The notes under the pieces are model-generated. The model did not search any database, was not told the DNA's origin, and was given only the letters and a program-made list of their open reading frames with translations. A stretch of 64,000 nucleotides of DNA from Drosophila miranda. Lineage: Eukaryota > Arthropoda > Insecta > Diptera > Drosophilidae. This document shows, one piece after another, positions 48,262 through 62,089 of the stretch. The stretch is taken from assembly GCF_003369915.1 (NCBI RefSeq), contig NC_046676.1, forward strand, positions 22,816,001 through 22,880,000, in the 5' to 3' direction. Position numbers and translations under genes: made by a program. Position 1 is the stretch's first letter; the number at the start of each line of letters is the position of its first letter.

Positions 48262-50104
48262 CATACTCTGCTTCGGTCGTGTGGTACGGCTGAGTGGCGA
48301 TTGTAGAGAAATCAAGTCGAAAGCGGCCCGGAGTAATGCGGTCTTTTGGATTGGCAACTTTATGCTCCAAAGTGGGAATCAATACGTCCGTACTCCTATG
48401 TAGTTGTGTGCCTGCTGAGTGGCCTGACTGTTTTCGATAACTTTGATTAGTGAAAAGTAGTTCTCGCAATCCCCTCCAGCTCCGGTCGGGTGTTGGGCAC
48501 TAAGCTTAGTTCTAGGCCAGGTCAAATTAGCAGAACTACGACGAGTATCTGTGTGTGCTTGTACCTGTTTCACAGAGATAGCCGGAGAGTGTCTGTGCGA
48601 GTGCATGTGGCACGTGTCAAGACTGCTGCTGCTTCTAAACCAGGTGACTGTGCAACTGGGCCGTGGCTCCCATTGCGGCAGCCATCCGCACACATTCCCT
48701 GCGCACTGTGACACTTAACAGACAATTAAGTTGCTGACCCCCAAAACAACATGAAAAGGGCCGTGTGCCTTGTGCTTGTGCCGTGCCGTGCCAGATGACA
48801 GTCAGGTTGCATTTTACACACTTTTCCCGCGTTGTTTATGCTGCTGATGCTCGTGCTGGGATGTGCATGGGTTTGGGGTATTTTTCATAATTAATCCAAC
48901 AACTGGCGGGGGCATTTCCGAGAGCTCTTACCACCCGCTTGTTGCGGTACGGTGTGCGGCTGCTGGGAAAGCATTTTCGCCATTTTCCAAGACAATTTAC
49001 GAAATTGCAGTACTGCCGCCTGCCTGCCGGGCCGTTTTTTTTTTGTTTTTGTGTTCTTTCTCAGTCCCTTTCCCCCTTTACCTCGTGGCTTTTGTTTTTC
49101 CGTCTTCCTATTTTCCTTCTCCTCGGGCGTGCACGAGAGCAAAAAGCAGGCCGCGCGGCTGCAATTGCATCAAAATCTCCATTGCTTTGCCAAAAGGGAA
49201 ATGCAGCTTGGACTTCATGCTTCTACGGAAGTAAAAAACTGTTCTCCGAGGTCTTTCTGGTTTTCAATTTGCCTTGGAAAACTCTTGCATCCGATAGTGA
49301 AAGCTGTGCTGCAGTATTCAAAAGTCCCACCATCTCCAACGCGACCGCAAGCGCGACCGCAACCGGAGTCAGTGCCCGCCAATTTAAACAATTTGTCGGA
49401 GAAGTTGAACGCTGGAATCGCTTGACGGGGGCTCGCTCGGCACGAGCATGCCTTTGGGCCACTTGCCTAATCCGCTTTGCCATGTCTGGGGCGCTGGATG
49501 TCAAATTTGCAGCCAACTTCGGCAACCTCCTTTCGGCCATAAAAAAAGTTTGGCGAGGCGCGGCATGTTCTGTGGCAAGTAGCGCCATTGTAAGGAAACT
49601 TTAATCCCGCTTAAATTATAAATGGCACATTTGGCTTTTCCCGTGCCTCAGTCTCAGCGTCAGCCGCAACCTCGATGTGCAGCTACATCTCAGTGCCTCA
49701 GCGCCTCCGAGTCTCTGCCTACGCCTATGCCTATTCCTAGGAATGGGCCCCATGTCAGGGGCCGCGCTCGAGTGCTCTGACAAACTTTATGTGTGTTGTC
49801 ACAATCTTCTCCTGCCCTGCCAGTGTCAGGGAGCAGCGACTGAGGCTGTGACTGAGGGCTTGCGAATGGGAGTGGGAAGGGGAGTGTGGATGTTGGTGCG
49901 GGAGAGAAAACCAGAGGATGCCAGTTTTGATGCCATGGCAGAGCAACGGCAAATACAAAACACTTTGTATCCTTTTATTTGGCGAGTGGAATGGAATGCA
50001 CTGCACTAAAGCCAAAGTTTACGGCTTACATTTAGTTGCTTCGGTGGCGTTTTCCCAAAGCGGAAACTTCTAAGCCGAAACACGAGCTGAACTGAACTAA
50101 ACTG

Positions 50105-50341
50105 AACGGAACGGAACCGTACGGAACGGAACGGAACGAAACCCAGCTAAAGTGAACTGTCTTTAGAGTCAGGCATAAAATGGTGTGCTCCTCCGTTTCC
50201 GGGAGGAGGCCGTCATGTTTCCTTCGCTCCCATTCGCATGTTGAATTATGATTTTCTGCCTGGTCTGGCAAAGCGACCAGAGTGTGTCTCCGGGCAACAG
50301 TCCGCTATGCCAGTCCCAGTCCCAGTCCCAGTCCCAGTCCC
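50105..50341. repeat. CGGAA pentamer run and CAGTCC hexamer run
   Basis: ACGGAACGGAAC-type pentamers occupy about 50105-50139. Five copies of CAGTCC occupy 50311-50341. Simple repeats. Confidence 0.85.
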
Positions 50342-50799
50342 GAGAGTCTCCAAACAAATGGGATGCCAGGAAATCAATTAAAACTTTCTATCATGTCACC
50401 AGGGCAGCAGAGCAGCAACCACTCGGTGATAGACGGAGTGGGGACTTGACCATGTTTATGCACTCCTCTTGGGCATCAGCGTCGGCATTGGAGCTGGAGC
50501 TGGAGATCCCAACAAGTGTCCTGGGCATATCATACAAATGCCATCGCTTGTTGAACATCTGACGTTAATGGTAATTGAACTGATGTACACATTAAACGAG
50601 CAATGCACAATTAATGCCCACCGATGACATGGACGCAAATCAAATTACACATCTGAACGAGTCCTTCTACTCTGCCAGGGTTGAGTGGCCCATAAGGCCT
50701 GCAAGGCCGTTGTAATAACCTCTGACTACATATTGCTATGTTAATATACACTTTCGATAGACTTTGCCACGCTTTGGCCGGCGGAGACTTTCCGGCTGC

Positions 50800-51134
50800 G
50801 GCTCCGGCTCCGGCTCCGGCTCTTGCTCGTTCATGCATTACGTACTCGAACAAATCGCCTTGGGCGCGAGCTTATTACATTTCCATGCTTGACCAAAATG
50901 AAGCCGTCGGTTCATTTGTTTAGTTTCTGTTTTGGGGGTTTACTTTTTCCCGCTTTGGCTGTAGCCTCGTAAAACATTTTACAAGCACTACGGCTGGCCG
51001 ACCAGCCCCTAGCGAAAATTTTAATTAGAGTGCGCCACGCAAACATGGTGCACATCCTCGCCTCCTCCTATCGCCACCTCCAATCCCTCGTCCTGGCCTA
51101 CAACCCTTCCCCTGCCCCTGCCCCTGCCCCTGCA
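50800..51134. repeat. GGCTCC and CCCCTG hexamer repeats
   Basis: GGCTCC/CGGCTC repeats are at about 50800-50822 and CCCCTG repeats at 51109-51134. Each is a short perfect array in non-coding DNA. Confidence 0.85.
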
Positions 51135-54100
51135 CCGCGATCGACCAGAAGCAAACGATACTTCTGGGGTCTCCATTTCGCACACAATGTTTATGTTTGT
51201 TTGTCATACATAGGAGAAGTCCCTGGTGCATTGGACGTTACCCAAATGGGGCCCCGTAGCGCTTTGTATCCGACGCTGGTTGGGAATGGAATGCGGAGGG
51301 GAAAAGGAAGTCAGAGGAACAGTAGCAGTACCGCTAACAGTACCAGTACCAACACCCTGAGGGAGGTAGGTGGAGGTGAAGGTAGAAAGAACATTGCATC
51401 CAAAATAAACAAGCGTGCATTTTTTGGGGGGCCAGAACACGTTTCCTCCTATGGCCATCCCCCGCTTTCCAATCTCTTCGTTTCCTTTTTGCGGTTCGAG
51501 AATGTTGCCGAAAACTTGAATATACATAAATTTGCATTGTCTTTGGTTAAAGCCAGCATCTGCATACAATGCAAGCCGCATCGCCCCCCTTTCCGGATGC
51601 AGATCGATTATGGGCGAATAGGATTATTCAAAGGATTCTTCCTTAACACAATACAACCCAACACAATACCATTAGTCGAAACAATTCCACGCTAGTTAAA
51701 AATGTCGAACGATGCTCGCCAGTCAATAGAATTGTCCCTGATTAATCATTAATTTTTATTGATAGTTGGCTGCGATTATCTCGTATAAGAACAGTCCCTT
51801 CCGTCTGCGGCAACCATCGCATCAAAGAATCAAATTTCAGCTGCAAGTTTCTTCGACCAGAATAATGACTGCTGAATGCATTTCAAGCATAAGACAGGAT
51901 AGCCGAAGCTCATCGGGCAAGGGCGATTTCTTGCTGCTCTGCTGCTAATCGCAGCCTCACAACCCTTGCTCTGACTAAAGTAATTACTGGAGTAAGAATT
52001 TTAAATTATAACGGAAATGCTGATGAAAATGTTTAACATCGGCTTGCACTTCCCATTCATGAGGCGCCACTGTTCCCAGTATCGGATACTCAGATACGAT
52101 GGAGAGACGGGGCGAATGCGGAGGATTGCGCAGAATCAGCATCCACAGTTGTCCGTGTCGTTTGGGTGTCCTCTGTGCCGAGTCTTTGGGTTCGCATCAG
52201 TTGCTCGCTGGGGGCTCTACGGAACGGTTCTCACACTCGGAAATGCGGTTTACTTTCGAGTCTTTGTTCTAGCACAGAGTAGTGCCACGACCACGACCAC
52301 ATCCATAGCCATAGCCATAGACACCTACCTTCAGGTGTTTGGCGCCAAGCTGCCCATTTCGTTTTGTGGCATAGAGACAAATTGTTTATCTTGTGTCAAG
52401 TGCTGGGGTAGACACTGCCACATCCGCCACCAACCCGACGAACCCATCCCCATGCCAGTCCCGCCCAGGAGCCAGCCAGTCATTCAGTGAAAGTTTGTGT
52501 CGCCATCTCTGGTGGCTGTTGTGGGAGCCTCTGTCTGTGGAGTACTTAACAAAAACAGTAAACCTGCCGGATCGTTGTGTTGGCATCGCTGCTTCTGGTG
52601 CCACTGCCACTGCTCCACGCGTGCGGTTTGGGGAGTCGAAATCGGATGACATTATCTCTGTGTGGGCTGCGGGCCGCAGGACATTTGTGGTGGTGCCCCG
52701 TGGGTATGGTGATGCTGCCTCTGTCTTTTCCTCTGCCTCTGCCTCTGCCTCTGGAGCATTGTTTTTGTTTGCGAGAACAAAATTAAAAGCGAAACGAGTC
52801 CTCGCACCTTAGGCATGCATCTTTAATCAGCACCGATGAATTTCCGTGCCACCCCGTGTCGCCGCACCGTGCCCGTGGATCCGTGCGAAATGGTTACGGC
52901 GTATGAATAAGCAATGAAATAAGCGCTCCCAGGCATTTGTCATTCGACAAAGTGAAAATTGAAGTGACTGTGAAAATTAAGACAAATGCGTGCTCCTCCT
53001 CCTTCGGATTACTCTGTCCATTAAACAAAACTCGAATAACAGACGGTCGCCTAGCCCGCAGGCGAATCCACGAAGCTCCAATCCGAATCTGAATTCAAGC
53101 TAAATTTGGACTTAACTAGGTAAGTATTAAATTTCTGGTGAAGGCCCAGATCCGATCCAGACACAGAAAGAGACACGTTCGACGGCGAATGAAATGGGGA
53201 TTCTCTTTCACACCTGTTACGACTTAATTACGGCTCAGGCTCAGCAGAAGTAACTAAATTATTCAGTGGGAGTGGGAATTATGTGCGAGTGGGAGTATTT
53301 ACCAAGGCAGGTGGCACAAGTGCGAGTACGAGTATGTAGCCAGCAGGCAAAATATGTCCAAACAGTCGGACCAACTGGCTAATTCCCCCATGGCCATGGA
53401 TGGTGGTCATCAAAACGAGAATGAATGAATGTAATTGCTTTTGATTTATCTTACTCTCATCGCCAGCAGGGAGAGAGAGAGACCGGAAATAGAGTGGAAA
53501 GCCATTTATTCGGTGATTTCCGCCAAGACCTGACCAAATAAAACTTATTTAGATAAATTATTGCCCAGATGATTATTGATGAAGACTAATTTGTTAAGTC
53601 GGTCCGGTGCGATGGTTGGGGAAGGGATCCCAAGTGGAAACCATTCTTACAAACCAAAGGCCAACCATTAAGTTGAACCTCGGCCACAGCTCTGTTGAAC
53701 CACTAAAACCTTTTGCTGCCCTGTCTCCCCAACAAAGGAGTGAGGAATTTTAAATCATAAATTTATTTATGAAGGAATGCCTGCGAAAAAGACCTTTTGG
53801 CATTGCCTTTTTGTGGTTGTGTTTGCTTCCCCAACTTATTTGGGAGTAAAGGAAAAAGTTTTACTTGTTGTGGGTGAATTATATGTTCAAACATACATAC
53901 ATACACTTATAAACCTACATATATGTATATGGTTTCTCTATGCAGGACACGTTAGAAACGTGGTTTTTGTTTGCTGAAAAATTGTCCAGTCAGTCCAGTC
54001 GGTTAGACCACATCGCAGAGGGAATGAGGATATTTCTCAAAGGCTAACGAGCTATCCAGAAACCTAACTGAAGTCCCATCCCCCAGTCCATTTGGAAAGT

Positions 54101-57100
54101 CCCACCTGTGGACTAGTCACCTCCTTCTCTATATTTTCATTCACATTCACCTCGTGCGTGCATTCATTGTGTTTGGGGGGAGAAAACATTGAATAAACAT
54201 AAATATATCCCCGAACAACCTTTGACTTCCAGACCCTTTCATTTCGCAAAGCAAACACTATTTATTCCGCCTGCTCATTTTATATAATATAATAGTTCTT
54301 TGAAGCCATCTAATTTCTCTTACTGCTGAAATCTATGAAATGCATTTCAAATACCGCATCAACTTTAGGCAAAAGTTTAGCTCTGGCATCTAGTAAACAT
54401 GCTTTTCGTCAAGGAAACATTCCGCCAGTTGATTAAATATAATAAAAAAGTTACTCGAGGCTCTTCTAATTCCGCTTTCCTATCTTTCTCCCTCTCTCGC
54501 TCTGTCCCGCTCTTTCAATTATAAATATATTTTTTATAAACTCGATGGAAAAGTTTTCTTCATTATTTTTTCAAATTAATTGGCCAACGTTTGTGAAACA
54601 ATTTCCGGTCAGGAATTTCACTTGGATTTAGGAGGCAAACACCAGGAGGTGGGTGTGTCGATGGAGCATATTGGCTATTGCTTCTTCTACGCCTGATTCT
54701 GCCTCTGTTGCTGTACATACATATACAAGAGCAGAACCATTTTGAATATTTCAATTTCGTGTTTTCATATTGACCAACTGGTCAAATAAATTCACAGCAA
54801 ATAAACAGACAATGAGGAGCAAAAAGCATACATATCTAGGCATCGTTGGAGAGGCACAGATTTTTCGATAAAAGAATTCGATTGCTACCATGCCACAGCC
54901 ACACCTAATGCCCCTGCTTCTGCCCCTGCCCCAGCCTCTTAGCCATTCCGTTCCAAATGTGGTGGCCGAAATTTATGGAATTTGAAATGTTGACACAATG
55001 CCCAAAATAATTTAAATGTTGTGCGAATCTGCTGAAATATGTTATACATTCATTTACATGCAGATCTGAGGGCGGGTTCGTGTGAGCTGGATGCTGGGTG
55101 AGCCCTTCAGCTTTTAGATGGATTTGACACGTAGCTGGGAAAATGCAGATTCAAAATTCAAGTGGGCCCATTTCACAGACTGCGCTGCTCATTCCAGCAT
55201 CTCATCTCGGCTGGATGAGAGCGGAGGAGTGCAGGAGAGTGCAGAATATAGAGTTTCCGTTCGCACATGCTGGTCCGTTCGAAGCATACATATGTACATA
55301 TGTATATCTATATCTGTAGTTAGAATGTGTGCATCTGTATCGGTGGGTCTTCTTCTGTAGCTATTTACATTTCCATTCGAGTTTTTTTCGTTTGTATTTC
55401 TGATGTTGTTGCCGTCGACTGTGACTGCAATATTCGCCTGAATAAATTATCCAGGTGAGCGTGGCTCTGCATACCAAAAGACAGGGAGAACATGTGCCTT
55501 ACAGGGCTTTAAATCAAACGCTGCTTGCCATAAATAGATTATTGCATGCATTACTCGTACAACATATTATACGGCGTTACGCTACGGCTACAATATGAAG
55601 CAGACAATCGGGAAGAACACCCCACTAGATAATGCCATTAATTTGGATTACAATTTGTTGTCTCATGAAGTGATGCTACCCAATCACGGCCATCGCCCGA
55701 GCCCCCATCATCGTACTAAAATATCTTTATCCCTTTATAATGTCTGTCCCCAGTTTTCAAAATGTCCCCGGGATTATTTACCCCCTCTTCATGGCCGTGC
55801 TTTACCCGTCGCTGTTGCTTTTGCTGTTGCTGTCGCTTTCACCCGCCTCGGTCGTCGGCTTCTTCATGTTCATGTCTTCTTTATCTAAATCATCCAACTG
55901 TGTAAATATTTGCCTCGCTTCCTGCATTCCATCCTCGTTATCCTTAAATCGTGCGTGCGAAGCTGTATATAAATACAAAGGCATCGCCCGAGCGGTACGA
56001 AGGCTGAGGTACACCGAAACAGAGAGGGCACTATGCGAGATGAGCGAGTGCAAGGATGCGAAGACGTCGCGACAGACGGGAGTGGAAGGTCTGGAATGAA
56101 TAAAGCAAACCAACCAAGCGACCGACCGCGCCGCACCCAGTGAGCGGACCGACCTACTCTACTCTACAGTGGGTTAAATTTTGCATAAGAAAGACAAGGC
56201 GGTCACGACTAACATTGCACAGTGGGTCGGAGTATATATTTTTTTATTTTAATTTAATATTCTTGAAATTTAATTGTTTTGTTTTTAGGTTTCTCCTAGG
56301 TGCTAGAAGGCTTTCGGGATGCGTATTTAGGGATAAAATTATTGTTTAAATAATTGTTGAAGGGCAGAGAATTTCTATGCAACGTTCGTTCCCATTGTGA
56401 AACAGCTGGATCCTTGGAAGAGGTGTATGTACATATGTATGTACCTCAGGCGAATGCCAAACCTGAATGTGGGCCGACAACACCTATCAGTCCCACAGTG
56501 CGTAATTCCAACGGTAAACAATAATCGCAGCATTAATCTGAAACTGCGCACAAATCCGTCAAACCCAGTGACGGTTGGGTGGTGGGGGTGCAGGAGAGGG
56601 TGAAAAAGAAGCAACCAAAGCAAAAGCAAACGTAAACGAAAAAACAAACATTGGCGCAGATTTGGAGGTGCTTGAGCTGTCATTAATTTTAAGAACTTTT
56701 GCCCCTTTCCGGCAGTGAGGCTCACCCGCGTACCCCACACCAGCACTTTTTCCAGCCTTCATCAATTTTTCAGGTAGTTCCTCCTTGGCTTAACAGCCCG
56801 TGGGGTGTGGGGAAAATTGGGCGTTGTGGACCAAATATTTCAAATCATCGTAAATGGTAATTACGCAGCATGACTGAGGGTTTTATGGAACTGAAAATTT
56901 TAATTCATGTTTTTTAGATTAACAATTTAGATTCTCGATTGCAACAGGAGCAGCAGATACAGATTTAGATTGCGAATTTATGGTCTATGGTTGATGGTCT
57001 CTGGGACTTAATGGGGCATGGTGGCCAATTATCCCAGAGCACAAAGCATCGGGGTCACCACTTACGCTTCGACTGTCAAACAAGTTGTTATGCTTCTATG

Positions 57101-57842
57101 GCTGTTTGGGTGGGGTGTGGGCGTGTGTGTGTGAGTGATATGGGGCAGGATGAGTTTATTTTGAGTTTGAATAGAGTTTCTCTTTCATGTCGCCTGGTAT
57201 GAAAACCGATACTTCGCAATCGAAATGGGGCAGATGTTAGGTTTGCTTTCGATGAATGACAGAGGATGGCTTGCCAGAGCCACACAGAGAAATACAATCT
57301 GCCCTGAATACACAAAGCTCCAGGATCACCGACGGCAGCAATCAATATTCATATAGATTCGGGCAAGCTCAACTCTACTCCCTCCACGGGGTTAGAAAAG
57401 CGAAACTTTCGATTGTCTGCTGGGATATGCATGAAAATTTTGAGCAACTTTTGCTCGGGCTTATTTCATTAGGGAACTTATCCACAGATTTGAAACAAAA
57501 TTCTTTTATCCGCCTCCGTGCGGCCCCCTCACTTTGGTAAGTATTTACAGTGTTGGAGGGTTTTTGTCAGCTGCATTATGATAAAAATTTTACAAAGTTT
57601 TCCTTAAGCTTTTTACACGAGCTTACCGCAAGATTTTGGCTGGGATGATGGGTGGGACAAGGAAAGGGGCGGATGGGCGGCCTGAGAAGCCGAGAGGCTA
57701 AAAGGTAGGGACACGGGCATGGGCATGGGGGGCCTGAGCCGGTTGGGATGGCTTAGCTGAAAACTTGAAAGGACGAATCCCTTTTGGCCTCAAACTATTA
57801 TTACATGCTCATATAGATTATTCACATTCTTTCACTTTGCAG

Positions 57843-57925
57843 TCGTCTACCGCAACAAAAGCAACAAAAGATGGAGGCTAAAGCTGGTTTAAGTTCACAG
57901 GAGGAAAGGGCCCTGAAAGGTTCAG
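57843..57925 (+). CDS. Candidate upstream exon of STAR gene 4
   Basis: The segment is bounded by a strong acceptor (TTCTTTCACTTTGCAG ending at 57842) and a strong donor (TTCAG|GTATGT). An ATG at 57871 opens MEAKAGLSSQEERALKGS, and the frame is also open upstream of it to the acceptor. It ends in phase 1 (single G), exactly what the exon at 62090 needs (AG...). The three other STAR genes in the window also have a phase-1 split codon at this point, the end of Qua1. The residues ALKGS-E-KLKML could stand where other members have RLLDD-E-VEKIL, but the similarity is weak. It could be an unrelated exon or chance. Confidence 0.35.
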
Positions 57926-60900
57926 GTATGTGGCTTATATCATTGCTGAGAATTGCCAAGAAGTTGGCGACGGTTGTCGACATTAACTGAGGCACACATA
58001 ATAGACTCGTTCTTACAGTGCGGTACAGCATTTTGAGACCGTTGAAAAATGTTTTAATCCACTATAGAATTGGGGGAAGCATACTTATAAAATTCGAATA
58101 GGTCACCTATTAACTATTGTTCACTGTGATTTCTTTGGGGATCACCCATTTCTACTGCCCTTACGTCACTTTTTATTTCGTGGTACGAGGTTCCAGTCAT
58201 ATCGAATACCGTACAGGGTACAAGGGAACGTCAAGTAAGCAGAGGAGAAGCCACCACTTTTATGTTGATTCTCCCCTGTCCTGTCCCCTTTCCATGTGCT
58301 TTGAGGGCATTTAGAAAAACCCCACCTCCCCTCTATCTGTCTCGCTTTCCCTCCTGGCTGCTCCATTTGTGCGGTGGGGTGTGCTGCGGGGAGGGGGAAA
58401 TGGGGGCTTCTTTTTTCTATTCCACCTTTTCGACTTTCGACTTGTTTACGCAAAAGTTAAGGAAGGACATAAAAGCGAGCGGGCATCCTGGCATCCATCG
58501 TAAAAACTGTCGTCACACTGGCTGATACCGATAGCGAAAAGCACACATAGTCGTAGGGCTAGAGGGGTCCACTGGGGTGGGATAAATGTAATCATAAACA
58601 CACAGAAGTCGATTACGTCATGTGCGAAAACAACAAAACAAAACTATGTATTGTAGTGTGTCCTTTTTTGCCTTTCATTTGAACTCAAAATTCAATTCAA
58701 CTCAAGTCGGATCAGTGCCCGAAGAAGCTTAACTTTAAAGGGAATCCGAATGGAGGGGAGGCGATGGAGTGGATCCACAGAGAGGCGCGTCGGAATACAT
58801 ATAGCAGTGGTATCCATCAAAGGAATAGCACACCCTCGCCCTTAAATCTAATCCACGCAATACTGGAAATTTAAACAGAGAGAAAAAGAAATAACATTGG
58901 ATTACAGATTGTCGTCAACACAGAATACTCCAGAATTCGTACAGCGGTGGAATGGAGAAGGAAGGGAATTGTGCATAAAAAGGGGATACAATAAACGAGA
59001 CGTGGAAGATGGAGCGCCCCATTTGACATTTAAGCTTCTGGGCAGAGGATTCTTTTCTTGTTTCGCTTTTTATGATTATTTTTACTTTTGTTTCGGCTAA
59101 CGAGACGCATTCCGGGTGTAATCCGGCCCTGGGGAAATGTTAAACCAAACAGAGTGAGAAGACATCATCGTTGTCCTGTCGAAAATCGCTTAAATGGACT
59201 ATCAATTTCGGTTCTGGCCGAAAGCCGAGAAATGGCCAAAGACATTAACACGGACCAAATGTTGATTAAACTGGCGTGCCCTCTGGGGGCATGTCGAAGG
59301 GAAACTTTGAAATTGAATAATTTGTCGGTTGTATTCCAATACAATCTCCATTCCCCTCGTGACCTTAGCCGGACAGGTGCCCAGCCTAGAAGTTCAAGTC
59401 GTAAAAGGATTGTAAATCATGCCGTCCGACAACGTCATCGCTCTGAAGAGGGTTCCTGCTCTTTCCAGCCCTTGAGATAGGGTCAGAGGGGTGGTGTCGG
59501 CACAAGTGCCTGCGCCGCCCAAGGCAGCGACAAAGCAACAGTCGGAGGGGAAGACAGTCAGAGACGGACAGTTGCCGGCGTAGGCAGGCGCTCCGGACAG
59601 AGCTTTTCCGCTGTTCCGGATGAGCAAATGACCTGGAAAAGCCAAACGAAGGCAGCACACAAAAGGAATGTAGAAAATATGGCAAACAGAAGCAACGGCA
59701 AACCAAACAGAAAGTAGCAGGAGCACACTGGGAAAAAAAACAGGACACCTAGAATCGTGTGTTTATGATCTAACGTCCTGGTATATATAATCGTCTTATC
59801 GATAAAAGGGAAAGACAAAATATATATACATATATAGCTACCACCATTTCTACAGGCAATAACTATCTCTGCCCCAAATACGAACGGATCGCCATACAAA
59901 TAAAATAGAACCTGAATTGGGACTAGCACTCGTGCGAGTATCTGCCAAGCCATAGTCGTTATTCGTGGTTTCTTTTTCGCAGTGCAGCAGCAACAACAAA
60001 AGGTGGCAACAAAAACTGCCACCGGAAACAATTGCAATGACAGAGCAAATGTTTAGCATCTGCCCCAGGGGGTGGTGGATTGGCAGGAAGTACTAGTAGC
60101 AGTTGCTAAGGTCTGTTGTGGCTGTGGCAAGTTGATATTTAAATCTGATTTACACCATCAGGTGCCTGACTGAGTGGGGGCACGCCCCTCGGTGTCTGAC
60201 TGGTTGCCAGACGCGAAGGCACCTTCATCCACCGGCATCCCTCGCTGCAATCTGATAAGTGCAGGAATAGTGGTTGGAGGGGGTGTCCCTGGTCCGCAGG
60301 TGGACCTGAAATGCATACCTAATTACGTTAATGGCCGTCCGGGCCATAAATTAGTGGAGATTAGGCTGTGCCAGCAGCCAAAATCGTGTTCGTGCCATGG
60401 GATCCCATGCGATCCCTGTAATGTCGAACCAAAAGTGGAAAATGGAAATTGGGATATTGGGAAATTGGGAAATGGAGAAACTGTAAGGGCATCGGAAGTT
60501 TTCCTCGATGCGGGCGGATGAAATAATTATGGCCATGGCCGTAAGCGAAATGTAATTATTATTATTGTTATTGGTTTGGCCGTTTCTCCTGGCAGGACGT
60601 GAATCGACGGGTAAGGACACCATAGGACAGGTAAATCAATACATTTCCATACTCGATGGCTAAGAGAGAACAATTTAAAACGCTTTTGCGGCTGGCCAGC
60701 TGCAGTCATTATGCAATTATCACTCCCTCTCCACCTCCATCTCCAGCGTCGGTCCCAGCCGATGTTGTTTGATTAAAGCAAACAATACATAAGCCTATAA
60801 TAAAATTCGAAATGAAGTGTAAAGTTATTCGAACTGGCTTAAATTGATGGTGAAATGCTTTTAATTGCGGATGCCGAGTAGCATAGAGGACGTTTTCTCG

Positions 60901-62089
60901 ACTTTTCCAGATGTACATTTAATTGCTAAATGAAATGGAAATTAATCTAATTCTCGACCGAACAGGCAACAGGAGCCGAACAAGGAAAACCTTTTATGAA
61001 GGATAACTCGGCGGAATGTAATTAATCAAGCGGAAAGAACGGGAGCCGGGATCCCATGGGGGGGGGGGCCTTCGTATTTATGTGGTTGCCATAAATATTG
61101 TGATACTGCTAGCTACCTCTTCTCCAGCTGTTGCTGCTGCTGCTGCAGTCTTGAGCCATCAACACAGATATGCACTTGCACTACTTGCCCCCCTGCCACT
61201 GCCCCAAAAATAGTCGCACGTCCTGCCTTGCCTGGCCCTGGCTGGTTGGTGCCCCATCAAAGTGCACTCTGCTGACAACTGCCAGCTACTTATGCATGTT
61301 CCTGCCACTGACAAGGCAGTCAGCAGTCCTGCGAAAACAGAGGTGGGGTCTATAAGGGGATACAAAATCTCTCACAGGGTCGACAAGAGAGGGCTGGGGC
61401 ATAGATGGGGCATGAATGGGGCAGGAGACATGCAAATGTTGCATTTCATGCACAAGGCAACGACAAAAGGTGTTAAGAAAGCCATTTCGCCTGCTAATGA
61501 GTGCCGACGATGTCTCTGTCTCTACGTGTGTGTGTGTTTTTTTTCCTCTCTATCACTCTTTCTCTAACCCTGTGTCTGTGGGCGTGTCTGTGTACCCGTG
61601 AGTCCTTGCCGCCTGCCAAGACTTGCGCCTGAGCTGAAGAGCAAACAAAAATGTTTTCATGTTTGGGCTTGTCAACAGATTTACCACGCCCCCCATGCCA
61701 TTCCACGCCCCCTGTTTTGTGGGTGTGAAGAAGCATTTTGCTTAATTAGTTACAAACAGCTGAAACGGAGAGACAAACGTACAATGACCAGAAGCCTGGG
61801 ATGATATGGTGGCCCATTCCCTTTCCCTTTGGAAAGTATCCATCTCTGGTCGGGTTAACGCTGTCTTAACGGCTTCGACAAATGTTTGCAAATGTCTCAG
61901 CGATGTCTCTGGTGTAGGCAGGCAGGCGGCCCCTGTCAAGCAGTGGAAGGGATTATCCGATGAACTTTGTATGTCCCCAGCATACTTATGAGGGAGGAAT
62001 GTTTAGGGAGGGAACATTTTGATAGTTTTACCTTAGTTTTCCGCCATGAGAGTTAATTGCATTTCCTTGTATCCTACTCCGTCGCACAG
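57926..62089 (+). other. Presumed intron of STAR gene 4
   Basis: No recognised coding exon. Open frames at 60174-60521 and 59088-59480 lack domains and are Cys/Pro/Gly-rich or Arg/Ser-rich. There is a G10 homopolymer near 61059-61068 and a CTG run (61133-61147). The region ends at the acceptor GTCGCACAG (62089). Confidence 0.45.

Larger units (their letters stand above)
41122..57842. other. Gene-poor region, second part (probable long intron or regulatory DNA)
   Basis: No supported exon. Simple repeats are frequent (47843-47878, 48234-48261, 50105-50139, 50311-50341, 50800-50822, 51109-51134, 52731-52752) and account for many open frames. A dispersed-repeat fragment lies at 45279-45331. Strong donor-like sites (CTAG|GTAAGTATT at 53119/53120 and TTTG|GTAAGTATTT at 57537/57538) lack a clear coding exon beside them and could end untranslated exons. 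Confidence 0.5.

Noticed and set aside
48939-49604. 221-codon frame, plus a second plus-strand frame and a minus-strand frame over the same bases
   Set aside because: Three frames open at once in a C/T-rich tract without domains or splice signals; likely composition.
60174-60521. 115-codon Cys/Pro-rich frame
   Set aside because: It starts with GTG, has no signal peptide or regular Cys pattern, and is not bounded by good splice sites.
61059-61068. G homopolymer as an assembly break
   Set aside because: The sequence on both sides is normal; nothing else points to a join error.
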